Source: Fluviicola sp.
Lineage (GTDB): Bacteria; Bacteroidota; Bacteroidia; Flavobacteriales_D; Crocinitomicaceae
Direction: 5' to 3'
DNA length: 64,000 nucleotides
Assembly (NCBI GenBank): GCA_029866325.1
Contig: JARWZO010000018.1
Location: 1 to 64,000 of the forward strand
Under the pieces are notes generated by a model that made no database searches, was not told where the DNA came from, and was given only the letters and a program-made list of their open reading frames with translations. The position numbers and the translations under genes are program-made. Below are positions 26,326 to 37,900 of this stretch, piece by piece (within the stretch, counting starts at the first letter, position 1; each line of letters starts with the position of its first letter).

Positions 26326-26523
26326 ATGGATCGAATACGACGTTTTCAGCGCACTCTCATTACCTCGCTTGTCGGCATCAATACCTTTGTTTTTTCATTT
26401 TCCAATGATTTGGGTATTGGTACGGCATTTCTTGTTACCGCTGGGGCCATCCTCGGAACACTGTTGATTATCTTTACCTATGTTTTGTTAAGAAGGAAAA
26501 CAAAACGCGTTTCTGATAAGTGA
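26326..26523 (+). CDS. Small two-helix membrane protein
   Basis: A 65-residue protein starting at ATG 26326 (MDRIRRFQRT); a TTG six codons earlier is less likely. Two hydrophobic segments (~12-30 and ~35-55) are followed by a basic tail (RRKTKRVSDK) and preceded by a basic N-terminus. It diverges from the 26176 gene across ~150 nt. No family recognised. Short, so confidence rests on the membrane-protein pattern. Confidence 0.55.
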   Translation: MDRIRRFQRTLITSLVGINTFVFSFSNDLGIGTAFLVTAGAILGTLLIIFTYVLLRRKTKRVSDK

Positions 26524-26644
26524 TTGTTGTTTTCTTCTAATGAAAAGCCCCGCATTGCTAACCCAATCTGTAAAGTGTTATTGAATTCGTTTGCGGAAAA
26601 CCACAATTTTCATACTAGGTGTACACCGGATTTAAAAATTAGTT

Positions 26645-26652
26645 TAATTTTG
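26645..26652 (+). promoter_or_regulatory. Possible -7 promoter box of the 18.5-kb surface operon
   Basis: TAATTTTG fits TAnnTTTG, 60 nt before the ATG at 26713. No clear -33 box. It is the only such box seen near the first gene of the operon. Confidence 0.35.
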
Positions 26653-26712
26653 GTTTCGCCTCTATAAACGCCCAATACTGAACCCCTTGAATTAATTGAT
26701 GAATTCATTCTT

Positions 26713-29700
26713 ATGAAACGACTTATACTATTCATTTTGGTGTTGTTTTGTTTTGCAGGGAACGCACAAGTTCTGAGCAATCAAACCATCAACTTAACCG
26801 CCGGTGGTGAAATTTACGACATGACCTATATTTCTTCCTTGAATCAATACATGGTGGTGGGAAGTTTCACTCAAATAAATGGTTCAACCCGCAATAAAGT
26901 GGCGTTCATTGATGAAAACGGAACGCTTTCTCCTACCATTTTACCATGGACTATTACGGGAGTGATTTTTTGTTGTGAAGCAAGTGGATCAAATATTTAC
27001 TTGGGTGGTGATTTTTCGGCTATTGGTGCAACGGCAAAACACGGATTAGCACGCATAACGTTTACCGGAGTTGCATCACCCATTTTTTCACTCAACGCTT
27101 GGTCGCCGCTGGCAGTTGGCAATACCATTCATGATATGACAATTAACGGCTCTACGATTGTTGCTGCTGGCGATTTTGCCTCCATACTCAATACTGCCGG
27201 AACGTCTTATGTGCGAAACAATTTAGTTGGTTTTACGCTTGGCGGAAACATATCTCCTTACTTCACAAGCGGCGCAATAGTGCATTCGGGTGATAACTTG
27301 AATCGACTGCACGTAGAAAAAGTAACACAAGGTTTTTTGGTGAGTGGCCCACAATTGAATTGGAACGGCATGGGGAATGTCGGGGCACTATTGTTTGATC
27401 TTTCAGGGGCATTTTTACAGTATGTGAATTATACAGATGGTTTTCAAAACACCGTTTCGCGTGATGCTTGTTATGTTTCGGATTCATTGATTGCGATTGA
27501 ACGGTTTTATTCCGGAGTGGCCATTTCAACGTATTCATTTAACCCACAAAACGGCTCAACGACTTCTTTTTTAGCTTCGGGTAACACCTGTTATAACTTT
27601 TCTTTTCCAACAGGTAATGGAATTGAATCGTATCAGGGTGATCTGTTGTTTTTTGATGACAATGCCACATCAAGTTCCGGAACATTATCGCGTGGGAAGT
27701 ACAGCTTTACAAACGGCTACACGCAAACCAATTGCCAACCCATTGTAATGAGCGGTGGAGCTTTCAACCCCAATTTAACGCAGCATCTAAAGATTGTACG
27801 CAATAAAATGATGGTGAGTATTCCCACAATGACAAGTATAAACGGTCAAGCGAGAAATAAAGCAGCTTTTTACTGTTTAGAGCCTGAAAATGCCAAACCA
27901 TTTACGGTGTTCGACACCACCATTTGCAACGGAAATGAACGCACTTATACAATCCCTACATCATTGTATGCCGAAGGGTATCGTTGGAGTTATTCAGGAA
28001 CGGGAATAACCTATACAACCGCCACACAATTGATTCCGCAACCTTTTAACGGATCGGTAAAACTCCATAGTACCGCTGGAAATTCCATTACCATTCAATA
28101 TGGTGCATCAACCACAGCGGGAATATTGAAAATAGAACCCTACATGGTTTGTAACGCCGGAGACACATTGTTTTCAACCGCACAAACCTTGAGCATTCAT
28201 ACCGTTGCGCTTCCTAATCTTTCACTTTCAGCCGACACTTTGGCGTTTACGTGTATTGTTGATACATTGAACCTGGTTGCGCAATCCAGTACAGCAGGTG
28301 TTTCTTATCAATGGGCTTATCCCAACCTAGTAACTCCTGTTAGCACAAACGACACACTTACTATTTTTGGAACGGGTTCACCATCGGTTATTTACCCAAC
28401 GGGAACCTACTACGCTATGGTTACTGAACCCGTGAATGGTTGTAAAAGCAATGACAGCATTTTTATATGGGAAAATACAATACCGCCAAGCATTTCACAG
28501 GATAGCTTAACGATTTCTGCGCCTGAATTGACGTGTACTGTTACACAATTAGATTTGTTTGCAAGTGTTGCGGGTTCTACCATTCATTGGTCTGTATCTG
28601 CTGATGACACAACTCCTGAACTTTCAAATCCTTACACCATTTATTCAGCAAACCCAAGTATTTATTACGCACACGCCGTTTCAAACACAAACGGTTGCAA
28701 AGCAATGCAAGACTATCCGGTGCAATTTAACTATGATCAAGTTGGGGGTATCATCACCAATTACCCTTCAGCATTAGTGATTGACACCATTAATTGTATC
28801 AACACAGCCATTACATTATCATGCGGAGTTGATCCTTTAGACCCAAATGCAGGAAATGGTACTGTATTTTGGCTTGTGAACAACACCACGGATCTAAACC
28901 TCACAACTGCCGATAGTGCAGGAATGGATAACAACAACGTTAAGGTTTACCAATTCAAAACGGTTAACAGTCTCAACGGATGCGAACAACTCTTTGAAGC
29001 CACGGTTCAATTTGACCTTGATGTCCCGTTTGTTGCACCTTTCACGGGGCCTTCATCCTTAAACTGTTCGGTCGATACAATGACTATCATTCATCCTTTA
29101 ACGGGTGGCGCAGTGAGTGAAAGTTGGCTTGATGGATCAGGTAATCCAACCGGAAGTAATAGTTTCTTTGTGAATGCAACAGGTGACTATGTGTATGAAG
29201 TCACTTACAACCAAAACGGATGCGTGGCAACTGATACCGTTTCGATCATCCAAACCAGTGAGTTATTTCTCACTTCCAATGATACACTTGTGTGTCCGGG
29301 ATTACCGTTTGTTGTTGGAACAACGATTGTCAATAATTCTGAACCTCCAACTTACTTGTGGTCAAATGGAGCAACAACGTCAACCATTACCGGAACTGGA
29401 GGAACGGATACAGAACTGAGTGTTATCGTAACCACCCAAAGTGGTTGTATTGGGTATGATACTGTTTTGATTTCGGTGACTGCTCCTATTGCTATAACAA
29501 CAGCCGGATTCATGAGTTGTGGCGCTGCTTCGGGTAGTTTGCAAGTCACCAATGCAACAGGTGGCGCAGGTGGTTATCAATATTCGATAGACGGCGTCAC
29601 CTACAATTCCACTACATTGTTCGATTCACTTTCAGCCGGAACTTTCTCCATTTATGTCAAAGATGCCCTTGGTTGTATCTATTCTTTTGAAGATACGCTT

Positions 29701-30258
29701 GATCCGATGGCATCCGCACCAACAATGGATTTCCTAGTGACTACTTACAGTGGTTTTAACGATACCTTGGCAATTGTAAATACGACTGTTTTTGCCGGAT
29801 TCGATTCAACCAATTGGGTTTTCCCTGCCGGGACGATTGTTTTTTACAATTCCGATTCGTTGGCATTGATTCAGTTACCCGACACGGGTTGGTATGAGAT
29901 CACGCTCGTGGGATTTGACGACACCTGTCAGTACGCTTTCGCCAAAACCATCTATTCGGGTGAAGTTTCTCCGGAGTACAACACCGATTACAATTCTTTA
30001 AAAATCCAATCGCTCGTTGTATTCCCAAATCCGACAAACGGAGCATTTACGCTAGAATTGGTATTTGGAGTTGCCCAGAATTATACCGCCATGGTAACCG
30101 ATAATCTTTCTATACCGCTTGCAGGAATGCAGCAAAGCGGGTATGGAACAACGGTGAGCCTACCCTTTCAATTTCCGGTCGGAACATCCAGCGGATCGTA
30201 TCATTTACAAGTGATTTCGGATTACGATGTGCGTCACATTACACTAATTCTGAACTGA
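26713..30258 (+). CDS. Giant T9SS-exported surface protein (type A sorting domain)
   Basis: A 1181-residue protein with a signal peptide (~1-18). An N-terminal region (~25-390) has repeated blade-like segments (MVVGSFTQINGS, IYLGGDFSAIGATAKHG), suggesting a beta-propeller. Ig-like repeats with paired cysteines follow (~400-930). A SprB-like repeat lies near 935-985 (TGGAGGYQYSIDG), and a C-terminal T9SS type A sorting domain covers ~1100-1181 (VVFPNPTNGAFTLEL). First gene of the seven-gene run, ending 1 nt before the next start. Probably displayed or released at the surface; it may be the adhesive partner of the locus (inference). Confidence 0.85.
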   Translation: MKRLILFILVLFCFAGNAQVLSNQTINLTAGGEIYDMTYISSLNQYMVVGSFTQINGSTRNKVAFIDENGTLSPTILPWTITGVIFCCEASGSNIYLGGDFSAIGATAKHGLARITFTGVASPIFSLNAWSPLAVGNTIHDMTINGSTIVAAGDFASILNTAGTSYVRNNLVGFTLGGNISPYFTSGAIVHSGDNLNRLHVEKVTQGFLVSGPQLNWNGMGNVGALLFDLSGAFLQYVNYTDGFQNTVSRDACYVSDSLIAIERFYSGVAISTYSFNPQNGSTTSFLASGNTCYNFSFPTGNGIESYQGDLLFFDDNATSSSGTLSRGKYSFTNGYTQTNCQPIVMSGGAFNPNLTQHLKIVRNKMMVSIPTMTSINGQARNKAAFYCLEPENAKPFTVFDTTICNGNERTYTIPTSLYAEGYRWSYSGTGITYTTATQLIPQPFNGSVKLHSTAGNSITIQYGASTTAGILKIEPYMVCNAGDTLFSTAQTLSIHTVALPNLSLSADTLAFTCIVDTLNLVAQSSTAGVSYQWAYPNLVTPVSTNDTLTIFGTGSPSVIYPTGTYYAMVTEPVNGCKSNDSIFIWENTIPPSISQDSLTISAPELTCTVTQLDLFASVAGSTIHWSVSADDTTPELSNPYTIYSANPSIYYAHAVSNTNGCKAMQDYPVQFNYDQVGGIITNYPSALVIDTINCINTAITLSCGVDPLDPNAGNGTVFWLVNNTTDLNLTTADSAGMDNNNVKVYQFKTVNSLNGCEQLFEATVQFDLDVPFVAPFTGPSSLNCSVDTMTIIHPLTGGAVSESWLDGSGNPTGSNSFFVNATGDYVYEVTYNQNGCVATDTVSIIQTSELFLTSNDTLVCPGLPFVVGTTIVNNSEPPTYLWSNGATTSTITGTGGTDTELSVIVTTQSGCIGYDTVLISVTAPIAITTAGFMSCGAASGSLQVTNATGGAGGYQYSIDGVTYNSTTLFDSLSAGTFSIYVKDALGCIYSFEDTLDPMASAPTMDFLVTTYSGFNDTLAIVNTTVFAGFDSTNWVFPAGTIVFYNSDSLALIQLPDTGWYEITLVGFDDTCQYAFAKTIYSGEVSPEYNTDYNSLKIQSLVVFPNPTNGAFTLELVFGVAQNYTAMVTDNLSIPLAGMQQSGYGTTVSLPFQFPVGTSSGSYHLQVISDYDVRHITLILN

Positions 30259-30259
30259 T

Positions 30260-31987
30260 ATGAAGCAATTAGCGTTGTTTGTGACAGCCGTATTTGCCTG
30301 CGGTTCGTTGTTTGGACAAGACCTCGAGAAAATCGGTAAAAAGGACATGATCTCCGTTTCAGGTGGAATGGGTTACAACATGGTGGCTCAGCAAGTAACC
30401 GATCAAGCACAGTTGCGCGACCCATTCTCTTGGGTCTATTCGGGCAATCTGAATGTGAATTTCTTGGGAATGTCTATGCCCTTTACATTTAGCTTTTCCA
30501 ATCAAGGTAAAAGTTACACGCAGCCATTCAATATGACAGCGGTGCATCCTTCATGGAAATGGGTAAAAACACATATTGGGATCACTTCCATGCAACTTTC
30601 ACCTTATACCTTTTCAGGATTAAATTTTGCGGGTGCGGGTGTGGAACTTTCACCTAAAAAATGGCGCTTTAAAGCATTCGGTGGACGATTCAAAAAAGCG
30701 GTAGAATATGATCCAACGATTAATAACATCACAACGGTTTCTTACCGCAGAATGGGCGGCGGTTGTTCGTTTGGGTATGAAGCCCAAAAAGGTGGATTTA
30801 ATGTTATTCTGCTCAAAGCGGCCGATGATCAGCGTTCGTTGGAACTACTTTCGCCAAACGCTGAATTAACACCAATGGACAACCTCGTTACATCGGTAAG
30901 TGGTAAACTAACAGTTGTCAAAAACCTGCAATTGCAAGCTGAATACGCATTGAGCTTACTTACCAGAAACGTACTTCTTACAGATAGCCTTTCCACCACG
31001 AAAAGACCATTTTATTATGATCTCGTAAATGGTAACGCCTCAACAACAGCAAAGAGTGCTTACAATGCTTCTCTTACTTACCGTTTTAAGGCAGTTTCTC
31101 TTGGCTTGAAATATGAACGAATAGCACCGGATTATCTAACATTAGGAGGACTGTTCTTTAACAACGATCTTGAAAACATTACCCTTGCTCCGGCAGTGGC
31201 ATTGTTCAAAAACAAACTCACCTTGTCTGCCAATACAGGCTTTCAACGAAACAATTTAAGTGGTGAAAGCGCAACGGCGCAACGCAGATGGGTAGCCAGT
31301 GTAACCGTTTCCGGTCAACCTTTTAAAGGATTTACGGTGAATGGGGCGTACTCTAACTTTTCTTCATTCACAAGACGAAACCCATCGGCAGTGCCGTTGT
31401 ACGATCCGGTCTTCGATACGATGAATTTTTACCAGGTATCTGAAAACTACACTACCGGAATGAATTATAGTTTTGGCAAGAAAATCAAGAACGCCATTTC
31501 ATCTACGTTTGCCTACGTAAAATCGCAAAATATTACAGGTCGTTTGCAAGATGCAGGCGCGTTTGGATTCAATACCGCAGGCACAACTGTTCCGGTAGAT
31601 GTTTATACAGGAATGGCGGCTTACACACTGCAATTTGTGAATGGTTTGGCAATCTCATGCATCGGGAATTACAACCGATCAGTAGCTGCAACAGCAGAAA
31701 ATGTTTTCTATGGTCCGGGAATGAGCGCCTCAAAAACCTTGCTGAATAAAAAACTCAGTCTGCAAGGTGGAGCAACGTATAATCGTCAATTGACGGGAAC
31801 TACACTCACCAATCACGTGATGAACCTGCGATTGGGCGCTACTTATAGTCCTCAACTCTGGGATAAGAAATATGGAAAAGTGGCACTTTCTACCAATGCA
31901 AACTACACGCAACGCTTTGCGGTTATTGAAGGTGCAACATCTCCGACCAACCTTACCGTAATGTTGAACATCAACTATTCATTTTAA
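30260..31987 (+). CDS. Outer-membrane beta-barrel protein of the surface operon
   Basis: A 575-residue protein with a signal peptide (~1-19, ending SLFGQ). Long alternating amphipathic strands with aromatic girdle residues run throughout, and the C-terminal strand ends in Phe (LNINYSF), so it looks like an integral barrel of roughly 20 or more strands. No named family was recognised; it lacks a plug and a PorP/SprF signature. It is tightly packed between the T9SS protein and the 2026-residue protein (1 and 3 nt gaps). This suggests it anchors, exports or assembles its neighbours (inference). Confidence 0.78.
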   Translation: MKQLALFVTAVFACGSLFGQDLEKIGKKDMISVSGGMGYNMVAQQVTDQAQLRDPFSWVYSGNLNVNFLGMSMPFTFSFSNQGKSYTQPFNMTAVHPSWKWVKTHIGITSMQLSPYTFSGLNFAGAGVELSPKKWRFKAFGGRFKKAVEYDPTINNITTVSYRRMGGGCSFGYEAQKGGFNVILLKAADDQRSLELLSPNAELTPMDNLVTSVSGKLTVVKNLQLQAEYALSLLTRNVLLTDSLSTTKRPFYYDLVNGNASTTAKSAYNASLTYRFKAVSLGLKYERIAPDYLTLGGLFFNNDLENITLAPAVALFKNKLTLSANTGFQRNNLSGESATAQRRWVASVTVSGQPFKGFTVNGAYSNFSSFTRRNPSAVPLYDPVFDTMNFYQVSENYTTGMNYSFGKKIKNAISSTFAYVKSQNITGRLQDAGAFGFNTAGTTVPVDVYTGMAAYTLQFVNGLAISCIGNYNRSVAATAENVFYGPGMSASKTLLNKKLSLQGGATYNRQLTGTTLTNHVMNLRLGATYSPQLWDKKYGKVALSTNANYTQRFAVIEGATSPTNLTVMLNINYSF

Positions 31988-31990
31988 GCA

Positions 31991-34900
31991 ATGAAAAACG
32001 CATTCTATATACAACTCTTTCAACCGTTGATAACCGGTATCGTTGTACTGTTTTCGGTGTTTACTTCGTATGGGCAGCTTTACCCGGTGCAAGCTACTGT
32101 TGTCACCACTCCGCCCTATTACAACTATATGGCATATTATGGCGATCAAAACAACCATTTACAAGTAATAGCCACCTTTACCGATTTTGCTTCACCACCC
32201 ATTATGGCGCGATTGCGCTTTACCATAGAAGGTGCCGGATTTACATTACGAACCCGTCAGGATATTCCGGTGGGAACTCCATTTACATTGTCGCCGGGCG
32301 TTCCGGTATTTATGCAAGGAAGTGATCTGCTGCCCTATCTTTCACAAAACAACCTGGAACTGGTATCCGGAAATGTCGATTTTGAAAACTTACCTGAAGG
32401 TTTCACTACCATTTGTGTGGAGGTTGTAAAAGACGGCGTTGCAAGCGAGATCGTTTCCAATAATGCATGTACTGCTTTCTTTCTGCAATACATGCAGCCA
32501 CCACAAGCCTTTTTGCCGCTTTGTAATTCGGTTGTTGACACCGCAGCCATGTTTCAGACCTTCCAATGGTCACCACCCCAAAATTACATTCCTTCCGTTG
32601 GCAGTGATCTAAGCTATACCTTCTCTCTTTACGAATGGATTGATACCACGAATTATAACATCTTTCAATCCGGACAAGGATTGGTGTATCAGACACAGAC
32701 TAGCTTTCCAATGGTTCAGGTATCCAACTTTGATGTACTCTGGCAGCAAGGTCGTAAATACGTTTGGCGTGTTCAGGCGCAATTAACCAGCAATGGGATT
32801 CCGGTGCAAATGTTCACCCAAAATGGACTTTCTGCGCCGTGTAGTTTTTATTATGGGCATCAAGTTTCTTTGGCAGAAACATTGTCTTCCGGATTATCGA
32901 TCAATGTATCTGCCGAAGCGTTGGCAAGTCGCAAAGGTCGCGCTATGTGGACGGTAACGGATGAAACTCCCGGAGAAGGGCTATCGACTTATTCGTCGTA
33001 TATTGTAGAATACCGACGCAAACCTTACGAAGGCGAAAACTATCTTTACCAATGGCTTTACGATACGGTAGTTGCCAATCAACTCCCCATTTGGCGCCTT
33101 GAACCCGAAGAAACCTATCAGGTGCGGGTGCGCGGTATTGCAGGCGATTATGTCAGTGATCCTTCCGAAATGGCAGAGTTTACCACACCACCGTTGCGCG
33201 AATATGCGTGTGGTGAAGCCGACCTTCCGTACGTCCCTGCCAACTACACCCCACTCGCCGTTGCCCAAATGGGCGACATCTTCCAAATCGGGCAGTTTGA
33301 ACTGGAAGTAACCCACATCGATCCGCTCCAACTCCCCGGTCATTTTCAAGGTCGCGGTTTGATCAAACACGGTTTCATCGGTGGCGCAAAAGTGAAGGTT
33401 CGCTTTGATGATTTGCTCGTTGACAATGCATACATGGTGCGTGAAGGTCAGGCAGTGGCGGTTACGAGTGGGGTGGATAACTGGCTCAATGAAGAATACT
33501 TAAATCAAGTTGTTCCTGATACAGTAAATGGTGTCATTGAATCGGGTGGTTATCTCAACGATTCAACCGTTTTTGTGGTCGTTAATGGCGATTCCCTTTT
33601 CTTTAACTTCGATGGAAGTGATCTTCCCATTGTCATTCACGGCGATAACAATGTAGAATACCAGTTCTGGCCGAACGGAACACTGATTGTCACCACTTAT
33701 GGAATCATCGCTTCCAATGATGACCTGGATGGAACAGCGCAATTGCACATTCTTTTTGAGCAAGCACCCGGTCAAGCCGGCGGATTTGATAAGAAACAAT
33801 ACCCGCAGTTTAACGACAACTACGAGATCATTGTCTGTCAGGATCAATACCAATACTTCGTTTCAAATGCTTCCAAATCGACCACAGGAACCTCGCAAGT
33901 AAAAGCCATAATTCACGGTACAATTCCGAGTTTTCTTCCTTCGCAATTAACCTTTGAATTGGCAGGTGGAAACACGCAGGTTCCCTATTCTCAACTGAAC
34001 GATTCAACCTTCTTGCTCACACTTCCAGCACGCAGTTACGATTACATGGTCTATGCCATTTATGCGGATTTTAAACTCGGGAAACTGAACGTGAAAAGCT
34101 ACACACCAGTCACCAAAAAAGTGCGTATTGTTCCAATTGTGGCTATGAGTATCACCGAAGCACAAATAGAAACGGAACTCAACCAAATTTACAAAGGCGC
34201 GAACCTCACTATTGATGCCACCATTGCGCCTCAGTTCAATACTCCCGAATTTACAGCCAGCACCGAATTTGCGAATCCGGACGTTAGTTTGATGTCGAAG
34301 TATACCGCTCAAATGCGTGCTCTTCGCGATGCGTATTTGGCAGAAAACGAAGTTGAATCAGGAACCTACCTTGTTTTCATCATTCCTGAATTTGCTGATC
34401 CTGCCATTGACGGTTACATGGTGCGCGGCAGAGGACTTGGTTTTGTGGCGCAAAGCACCCTTACCAATGCGCCAACTTTCGCTCATACACTCGGGCACGA
34501 ACTCGGTCACGGAATCGGCGGCTTGAAACACGCTTGGGGTGAAACGGAGAGTTTGAAAGGTGGAACGAATAACCTCATGGATTATTCGAGTGGTACGCAG
34601 TTGATTAAAAAGCAGTGGGAGGGGTTGCGGAATCCGGCGGCTGTTTTGAGTTTCTTGGATGGTGAAGAGGATGGGAGCAATTACACCGTTTCTGGGGGCG
34701 ATTTAAGTGCTATTTATTCATCGTTTCCAAATGCAGACGGTACAATTTCGTTTATTGATCCAAGTGGTAGAATTATTACCCTGCCACAAGGTTTAAAATC
34801 GATCACTTTTGCAAGCCCAGATAGTTATTGGACAACCGCTCAAGGAAATCATGTTTCTGAAAATGAAACACCAATAGGTGCTTTAATCAGCTTTAAATTA

Positions 34901-37900
34901 GCTAATAATGACTTTTATTACGCATCAAATTCCGTAAGTCATCATAAATTCAGAGGCTACGAACGCGAATCGGATGAACAGTTATACCCAAATAATACAA
35001 CACCAATAGCAAGTATTAATCATGCGTTGGCAGGGATTCCATGTATTGTAAACGGCAATGTGAAATTCAAGATTTGCCCGATGAATAAAGATGCCATTCT
35101 AGCAAACGGCACTGATCCTGCGCCCGTTGGAGGTTATCTTATTCCTGAAGAAAAGTTTAAGTTTTTGAATGATTACATTACCGCAACAAGTGACGCACAA
35201 GGTCAAATCGTTGTAGCTACGTTCACGACACAGCTTTCCAATCAAGTATTACAATACCTTCAAAGTGTGCGGGCTGACGTCATAGGTCGGGAGGCAGTTT
35301 ACGCCTTTGAAGTTGCTTATTTATTGGAAGCAAATGACATTGTTGGAAAGTGTATTGGAGCTTTAACCAATTCGGTGCAATTAAGTATTCAAAGTGAATA
35401 TGAAAATCAGGTAATCATTGAAGAACAAGCCAATTTCAACGAGTTCAACACACAGGTAAGTGATAATACTGCTATTTCCGTAAGTACAAATATGCCACCA
35501 ATGAATATTTATTCGTTGGATTTAGACCCTCAAATTTTTCACCCAACTGTTAACTATGGTCAAGACCCTGATTATTTCAAAAAATACTATTACACGCTAG
35601 TCAATTGGCTTTACAAAATCAATAAACAGGCAGATTACACACATGATGCCTTAACGGGTGAAAGTATTGATATTGGCGCGTTTGGTGATTTCATTTACGA
35701 TCAATTGAGAGTTGATCAACGCGAATGTTATTTGGCAAGTTTAACGGCTTCACAACGCGTAAAAATATTGCGTGAATATTCTGAATGGACATGGGGAAGT
35801 GAAAAAGAAAGGCTCATTTTAGAAGTTCTAGAAACAACCCCCGAAGATCAATATTCCTATTTGCTGACGGTCTTTGAAGAAAATAATTATTCCTTACTAA
35901 AAGGGTTGAACGGTGATTTATGGAACGGTGATAATTACCGCCTTTTCATGAATGTTTCAAAAATGGTTATGAAAGTAAAGGAGAGTGAAATAAGCGACAT
36001 GAAAAGCTTGTATGCTTCTTCTATTGGTCCAATTGGTCAATCGAATTATGAAACAATGCCTGATGTGATCATTTTACAAAAATCGAGAGATGAAGGAGAT
36101 ATTCGCATTGAAGTTACAACAACATGGACTAGCGCTGGAACAATTAAAGTATTCACTGACAATGATTTTCCGGGAATAAACGTAGAGAATACGACTAGGT
36201 ATTATGATCCTTATGAAATTGTAATTGTTCATTTTGAAGACAATTACCAGTTTGCTAATATGAATGGGAATCACATTGAAGTGGGAGACAGAATTGCTGT
36301 TCCTGCCATGTTTGCCTATTGGTTGGTTGAAGAACAAGAGAAAATTGAAGAAACTGTTGCCATTCGTGTTATTATTGATTTGGGCGCGATAGCGGTATCA
36401 ATTGCAACAGTTAATCCTGGTCCTTTTCTTATTGCCGATGCTGCTATTGCAGCAGTAGATTTAGTATTTGCGATCAATGAAGACTATATACTATCAGAAG
36501 GTACAGCACAACAAAAAGAACTTTTAGGCAATTGGAACACTTTTGCGGCGGTTGTTGGAGCAGTAAACGGTGTTTATTTGGTGCAAAAAGTAACAGCAGG
36601 TGCTTTGCGCTTTTCGTATAACCCCGCCTTACTAAAACAGCAGTTCCAAAATTGGAAAACGAGCAATCTTCTAAAATTGGAGGATGCCAAAGAAGCACTG
36701 AAAAAAATCTATAAAAATACCAAATCGTTCTTCTTTAGTAACAGTAGTTTCAGCACGTTTAAAACAGAAATTTCAGCCTTGATGCGCGAGGCGGAAGTAA
36801 ACCGCTTAATGATTGACCAACCAAGTAGCGCGGGTACATTATCCATTTCTACAACTGGAGGACAAAACCAATTGCGAATCAGCAACTCTGAAATTGGCAG
36901 CTCGCCATTAGACCTTTGTTACATTGACCCAGACGACCAAGGGCGAATGGTGCTTTCAGCCATTCAATTCATGGATAACAACCCTACACAAATCAACAAA
37001 GTATTGATGGTGTTGGACGATGTGAATTTCAAGAATGCTAGTGGTGAGTTAATTTTAGGTAAAAAGTTATTTGTAATAAAGACATCGGCTGGTGCAATCA
37101 AGTGTTATGCTGGGGAAATTTTATTAGCGAACTATCCAAAAGTAAGAAGTTATCTAATAGATAATCAAGTTATGGGTGGTCTAAATAATTCTAAAAAATT
37201 AATCTTTGAAAATGCTCTAAAAACCGCTGATATAGCAGTTCTAAACCTTCTTGAAAATTTACCGTCATCAGATGATTTTGCCGAAATTGTTAGAGGATTT
37301 AAAGATAATGAACAAGCGTTTATTAATGCCTCTAAAAGTTTAGATGCCTTTTCAATCTCTAATAATGGAGGATGGCTACAATTTTGGAAATTAACTCCAA
37401 AAATGGAAAATGCACTAACTACATTGAGAAATGAGTTAAATGGAAATTTATTACCAACTGGTAACGCGACTGAAATACAATTGGCATCTATCCATGCTTT
37501 CACTGTAAATGGTGATTTTGTAAACATTCCAATGAGATATAATCCCACTTGGTTTGGAGAATATAATACAAGAGCTTTAAATCATATAAAAAGCGGATTA
37601 AATGAGTTGAGAAATGTTCCTCAACGAAAAGTTGTTAATGAAATCGTATATAGTGGTAAAATGTATTCAGCAGAAGATTTTAACGCTTTATTTGTTGGGA
37701 AAATTGGGGTTGAAATACCTTTTAGTGGATTTGTTTCTTCATCCAAATTGGAGTCAGTCGCTTTAGGATTTACAAAGTTGTCTGAACAATGGGCAGGGAG
37801 TGGTTCGAAAATAGGAGTTATTAGAAAAATAACTACTGCAAATGGTGTTTATATTGATGATTTGTCAGATTGGGGAGTGAATTTAGGTCAGACGAGACAT

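Noticed and set aside
34496-34531. Classical metzincin HExxHxxGxxH site
   Set aside because: The third histidine is one residue too far (H847), so the motif was recorded as a variant zincin only.
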